Positions 47,701 to 50,696 of a stretch of 50,696 nt of DNA are shown in pieces; position 1 is the first letter of the stretch, and every line of letters starts with the position of its first letter. Made by a program: the position numbers and the translations under genes. This DNA comes from an uncultured Prevotella sp. (GTDB lineage: Bacteria > Bacteroidota > Bacteroidia > Bacteroidales > Bacteroidaceae), in NCBI GenBank assembly GCA_900314995.1, contig OMXK01000030.1, forward strand, positions 1 through 50,696. The letters run 5' to 3'. The notes under the pieces were generated by a model that was given only the letters and a program-made list of their open reading frames with translations, searched no databases and had not been told where the DNA came from.

Positions 47701-47979
47701 AAGAACAGTCGTATCAGCGATGCTTGGATTGAGAGTGGTGATTTCCTGAAGGTAAGCAACATTCAAGTTGGCTACAACATTCCGAGACCCCTGCTCAGCA
47801 CAATCGGTATTTCTGCAGCCCGCATCTATGCTGCCGTTCAGAACCTCTTCACCATCTCTGGTTACACCAAGTATGGCGATCCTGAGGTTGGTCAGGGTAG
47901 TGTTATCTATACTGGTCTTGACACTGGTCGTTATGCAACACCTCGCACCTTCATGTTTGGACTTAATGTCACATTCTAA
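44770..47979 (+). CDS. SusC/RagA-family TonB-dependent transporter, right pair (signal peptide shortened)
   Basis: The 1069-residue frame opens MWNFKSLQKPLMALFL, the front of a signal peptide, and then jumps straight to HEAGEPVIGATVKV. Compared with the left gene it lacks FPLGAMAQSIVKGTVND, that is, the cleavage site and first strand of the CarboxypepD-like domain. The rest is complete: plug (VVIGYGTMKKSDISGSVATI, VLKDASATAIYGSAGANGVI) and barrel ending FMFGLNVTF. No TAnnTTTG box lies between it and the recombinase gene, so this copy is probably silent in the present arrangement. The 97-bp repeat 44819-44915 is the inverted twin of the left susC. Confidence 0.9.
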   Translation: MWNFKSLQKPLMALFLHEAGEPVIGATVKVVGAQSGAITDFNGNFSVEAASNATLEISYVGYLSQKVKVAGQNNIIVVLREDAQMLNDIVVIGYGTMKKSDISGSVATINKEQMERKVPVNVAQALQGAAAGVMVTNQDGAPGTKSAIRIRGIGTINGDANPLYVVDGVQVGSNADFVNPADIESIEVLKDASATAIYGSAGANGVIMITTKHGQKGKMNVNITADLGIMTLPYKLKTLKGDAYAASVRESKANDGATLNNQIWSEAYDGKRNLVDWQDQMYQTGIRQQYGVSASGGTEKTQYNFSIGYLDTKGIIVNSKYNRLTSRASVKSKVNDYIEFGGDINYSYSTVKGNNIGLGNNQNLSSQRDIAQMAPSLDYIDDVTGEHVKVNVVNPDGTYGASKAPTPDGWEGMTAGAQNPYATQMEIGRETRNSRISINPYIDITLLNLKEHKLNVHSIASWTQTNSDNDEFSGMYERYNMIGGKMTKVQYEGRDKEYYNFGLSQSKGLSKSIETYLTYNWNTSFHNLTLMVGNSVSDYEGSWVSGSGHTFLSADNRQISLAETINPSNGGFNAKTRTISYYGRLVYSLFDRYIVTGTIRRDGSSNFSSSNRWGTFPSAAVAWRIKEESFLKDFKPISNAKIRFGWGQTGNAGGIAGRSTYALSSENTKHQFYDFGLGGGSTGSFHRVQGFYAPLVDTNLKWETNEQLNFGLDLGFLNNELTVTLDYFTRKTKDLLIERQIRPSAGNTSIYTNFGQINNYGFEFSVNYNKQLNKDWSINVALNGSTLKNEIKKMGVDYTSTCGGSNSTYSAEDSMDGSNVGAVNGTGFLWNDHSICREGEAVGSYYGWRVAGIITDQAMLDKAKAQGQDAAMGDYLFQDIDGNNVLDDADRVILGNGLPSFNFGLNLSAAYKNWDFSLYTYGVLGMDILSYSKMRYSIMNPSDDSWTPALLEESYNNMWSTNNPGGLLARLTRLDNNKNSRISDAWIESGDFLKVSNIQVGYNIPRPLLSTIGISAARIYAAVQNLFTISGYTKYGDPEVGQGSVIYTGLDTGRYATPRTFMFGLNVTF
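44819..44915. repeat. Right copy of 97-bp inverted repeat inside susC coding sequence
   Basis: Inverted copy of 43153-43249 (96/97). Its left edge, ATGAAGCAGG, coincides with the point where the right signal peptide breaks off. Confidence 0.95.
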
Positions 47980-48000
47980 TTACATTAAAAGAAATACATT

Positions 48001-49893
48001 ATGAAAAAATCAATTAAATATTTAGTATTGGCAGGTCTAGGAGTCGTTGCTCTGTCTTCATGCAATAACGACAAGTTCCTTGACGTACCACAGTATAACA
48101 TTCTGAGCATTGATGCTCAATTCGAGGGTGATGATAACGCCCGTCTCGGCTTGAATGGTATCTATGCTTATAACAACGTTAGTAGGGAGGATGACTGTTG
48201 GGGATTCAAACCGAATCTGTTTACAGGCTGCCATCCGACCATGGATACCCAGTGTACGGGATGGGACGTGAAGTTCCTCGATCAGACATGGGATGCCAAC
48301 GTTGGTGAACTTGGCCAGGGTTGGTCTCATGCATACACCGCCATCAGCCGTGCCAACCTATATCTGGCTGGTCTGGAGACTGCAGAAAATGTCAGCGCTG
48401 AGGCAAAGAAGTTTTGTGAAGGTGAGGCTCGCGCCCTCCGTGGTTATTTCTACAGTTGGCTGGCTACCACCTTCGGTCGTGTGCCTATGCTGGCCACTGG
48501 TGAGGACTTCAACAACACGCCTGAGAAGGCTGCTGCTGAGACCTACGAGGAGATGTGGGACTTTATCATTGAGGACTTCCAGAAAGCTTCAGAACTTCTG
48601 GAATGGAAACCGTTCGGGAACGAATATGGCCGTTGTACAAAGGGTATGGCTAAGGCTTACCTCGCTGACGCTTATATGTGGAAGGCATATCGTTGCCCGG
48701 ACAAGGCTGCTGACTGCTATGCCAAGGCCAAGGCTGAGCTGAAGAGTATCATTGACAGTGGTACCTATAAGCTTACTAGCAACTTTGCTACAAACTGGGA
48801 TCCAGCCGGTTTCTGGAATGAGGAGTGTATCTGGGCGTTGTGTTCTGATGAAGGTAATGAATGGAGCAGCTGGGGTGGTGACCGTACCATTACCTTTGCC
48901 AATCCAAACATGCTGAAATGGTTCTGTGCTTGTCCTGAGAATGGTGGTTGGGGTGCTGAGTACCTCTCATGGGAATGGTATGCTTGCTATGAGCCTGGTG
49001 ACACCCGTCGTGACGCATCTTGTGCGACAGGTGCTATTCCTGAAGAGCAGATGGCTAAGTATGGTATCGAAAAGTCAAAAGTTGTTTGGGGATACAATCC
49101 TTACTTGAAAGATTCTCTTGGTATCAAGAATGACGCAGGTCAGGTTGTCAAGCCTTTCATTAATGAAGAAGGTGTCGAGTCAGGAACCAAGACCATGCAG
49201 TTCCACTTCACCAATGGTGAGTTTGCTCCTGCCATCTGGACTACTAAGATCTAGCGTAATGCGTATGCTGACGGTAACTCTTGGGGAGTGCAGATGTGGT
49301 CACCGACCATTATCTATGGTAAGCGTTATTCAAATGTACTGCTCGACTATGCCGAGTGCTGCTTCCGCACAGGTGACGATAATAGCGGTTGGGCTGCCAT
49401 CGACGAGGTTCGCAATCGTGCTTGGGGCAACTTGACTATTGGTCAGGACTACAGCAAGTACTATACTCACTTCAATAATGTATATGCTGGCAACAATAAG
49501 GCTCTTAGCATGACCGAATATCCTGTCGGTGTGTTGACAGAGACTGTTACCGTTCCTTCTGCCAAAGAGTACTATACGAAACTTCAGGCTACGCCAAACC
49601 GTGTAGGTTACAAACACACTTCCGAGGCATGGAAGGTAGCTGTGAACGAGGAGCGTCGTAAGGAGTTCAACTCAGAGTGGTGTCTCTGCCCGGATATGAT
49701 CAAGTCTGGCTACATAGCTGATCATATCGATTACAACTATCCAAAGGATGATGGTGGTCAAGACTACGCTCACTATCCTTGGTCAAAGCGTACCTTTACT
49801 TTCGACATCAACAAGATGGATATGCCTATTCCTGCTGTTGAGTTGCTGAAGAATACCCTGCTTAAGCAGAATCCTGCATACGCTGGTAATTAA
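48001..49893 (+). pseudogene. SusD/RagB-family lipoprotein, right pair, interrupted by an amber codon
   Basis: The frame begins MKKSIKYLVLAGLGVVALSS with lipobox Cys near 21 and follows the right susC by 21 nt. It runs well conserved to IWTTKI and then meets TAG at 49252-49254. The same frame continues RNAYADGNSWGVQMW to a normal SusD end (LKQNPAYAGN) and TAA at 49891-49893. The intact left SusD has Trp at this point (TKHWRN), so TGG to TAG, a single G-to-A change, explains it. Without suppression the product is 417 residues instead of 630. All other parts look undamaged, so the change is recent, or an error in the assembly. Confidence 0.88.
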
Positions 49894-49916
49894 AAAACAA
49901 CTAAAAAAAATAATAC

Positions 49917-50006
49917 TTTTAGGTTAGTTTTATATAGTAGTTTAGTAATTAGACACATTGTTTTGGTATTCACGGGTGCTGCGTCGAGACGACGCGGCAC
50001 CTTTTT
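49917..50006. repeat. Right copy of 90-bp inverted repeat in susD 3' UTRs
   Basis: Inverted copy of 37871-37960 (89/90), including terminator stem and the AT-rich 3' UTR. Confidence 0.95.
49975..50001 (+). terminator. Terminator of the right susC-susD pair
   Basis: GGTGC-TGCGTCGA and GACGC-GGCACC arms followed by TTTTT. Confidence 0.9.
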
Positions 50007-50053
50007 AATAATTGACAAAGATGCAATATTAGACCTGACAATTCAGTATAATT

Positions 50054-50122
50054 TCAAAATCGCCCGATGAAAATCGTCAAAATCGCCCGATGGAAATCAT
50101 CAAAATCGCCCGATAGTATTTT
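50054..50122. repeat. Three tandem 23-bp repeats
   Basis: Units start at 50054, 50077 and 50100 and share TCAAAATCGCCCGAT; units 1 and 2 agree over 21 of 23 bases and unit 3 diverges after the shared core. They lie between the right susD terminator and the end of the RloB-like gene. Confidence 0.85.
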
Positions 50123-50149
50123 GAGCTATCATCGGTAATTGATAAATTG

Positions 50150-50696
50150 TTACTTGTCTTCAATGACCTCAAAAGCCTTGGGGAGGTTGCTGTATGATTC
50201 TCCCTCAGTTCCAAATGCCTCGGCGCGTTGGATGGCTGTTTCAAGGCGGTGGTCTGCCAATAGGTCTGCCACCCATTTTTCTTTCGAGAGGAACTTCTCT
50301 TGCTTGGAGAAGTCGGGGATGTACTTGTGCAGCACGTCAATCACATCGTTGGCTGTTGCAAAATACCTGTTGGTGTTCAGATAGTGCAGCAGGAACCAGA
50401 ACTCGATGGATGGCATGCTGTCGCAAATGATAACATCTTTGCGGTCTTTATACTTCTGGCATAGCGCCTCGAACTTAGCACGCTCCGTAGGATTGTTGCG
50501 TGTGATGTCAGTATCGAAGACGCATACGGCAATACCTCGGTCTGCCAGGACTCTATCCACTTGCTTCTGAATCTCGTCTAATGACTGTTCTGTGAAATTG
50601 CGAGGCTTGCAGGTATAGCGGTAGCCTTTGAGCCTACGAAGATTGGTGAAGTAGAAGCGTTCTGTCGCTCCCTCGCCTATAATCGTAATCTCAGGC
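50150..50696 (-). CDS. RloB-like protein, 5' part beyond window
   Basis: The frame is open to the right edge (182 residues visible). It contains IIGEGATERFYFTNL, then VFDTDITRNN about 50 residues on, a Glu and Asp-x-Asp arrangement like TOPRIM-type nucleases, and the RloB blocks SMPSIEFWFLLHY and LLADHRLETAIQRAE. RloB genes normally follow an AAA ATPase gene (rloA) in restriction-linked or abortive-infection loci; that partner would lie to the right of the window. A GTG at 50560 is internal and not the start. Confidence 0.75.
   Translation of the reverse strand, partial: PEITIIGEGATERFYFTNLRRLKGYRYTCKPRNFTEQSLDEIQKQVDRVLADRGIAVCVFDTDITRNNPTERAKFEALCQKYKDRKDVIICDSMPSIEFWFLLHYLNTNRYFATANDVIDVLHKYIPDFSKQEKFLSKEKWVADLLADHRLETAIQRAEAFGTEGESYSNLPKAFEVIEDK

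Noticed and set aside
49252-49254. Recoding of the amber codon in the right susD
   Set aside because: No sign of a pyrrolysine or other suppression system, and a one-base change from the Trp codon of the twin gene explains it.
50054-50122. CRISPR array at the 23-bp repeats
   Set aside because: Units are directly contiguous with no spacers.

Overview
The window reads as a chromosome segment from a Bacteroidota gut commensal, most likely Prevotellaceae (Prevotella or Segatella-like). The support is direct: many promoters of the Bacteroidota type (TAnnTTTG at -7 with TTTG about 20 bp upstream), three SusC/SusD pairs, a hybrid two-component regulator (HTCS), lipoproteins with a Bacteroidota lipobox, and the NifU-like/GGGtGRT gene pair. 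No rRNA, tRNA or CRISPR array was seen.

Layout. (1) 1-3.3 kb is a worn accessory region: an unknown gene cut by the window edge with a strongly structured leader, the last 36 codons of a lost restriction-modification methylase, an intact Abi_2-family (AbiD/AbiF-like) HEPN defence gene preceded by a hairpin RNA, the decayed C-terminus of an OmpR-type response regulator, a decayed KilA-N gene, and two small exported proteins. (2) 3.5-14.2 kb is housekeeping: Fe-S scaffold-like protein and GGGtGRT protein (the latter with a damaged 5' end), the full N-end-rule set clpS-clpA-aat, a Dabb protein, an RluA-type pseudouridine synthase, pyridoxamine kinase, a UPF1-like helicase and a GNAT-like protein. 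(3) 14.2-35.4 kb is a polysaccharide (or glycoprotein) utilisation locus: HTCS, mgtC, a CotH kinase-HExxH peptidase operon, a five-gene operon (GH127, susC, susD, DUF4859 lipoprotein, BACON/HExxH/DUF4859 lipoprotein) and a second, divergent GH127. Three promoters in this locus carry the same paired operator, TTT(G/A)GACGAT repeated at 21-22 bp, always 28 bp from the -7 box, so one regulator (most likely the HTCS) should switch all three units. Beta-L-arabinofuranosidases next to two exported peptidases suggest an arabinosylated plant wall glycoprotein such as extensin as the target; that is inference. (4) 35.4-37.8 kb encodes a CxxCH/PD40 lipoprotein and a DUF6057 membrane protein. (5) 37.87-50.0 kb is the most striking part: two susC-susD pairs in mirror image around a tyrosine recombinase. 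It has a 97-bp inverted repeat (96/97) inside the two susC coding regions, a second inverted repeat with a 19-bp palindrome upstream of each, and a 90-bp inverted repeat (89/90) in the two 3' UTR/terminators. A good promoter points only at the left pair; the right pair has no visible promoter, a shortened signal peptide and an amber codon in susD. This looks like an invertible SusC/SusD phase-variation locus. (6) 50.0-50.7 kb has a 23-bp triplicate repeat and the 3' part of a RloB-like defence gene.

A further unexplained structure is a 548-bp, exactly symmetric palindromic element at 21599-22146 built of TACTGACA motifs, between the main operon's terminator and the cotH promoter.

All family assignments come from reading motifs and from memory of the families; no search was run.
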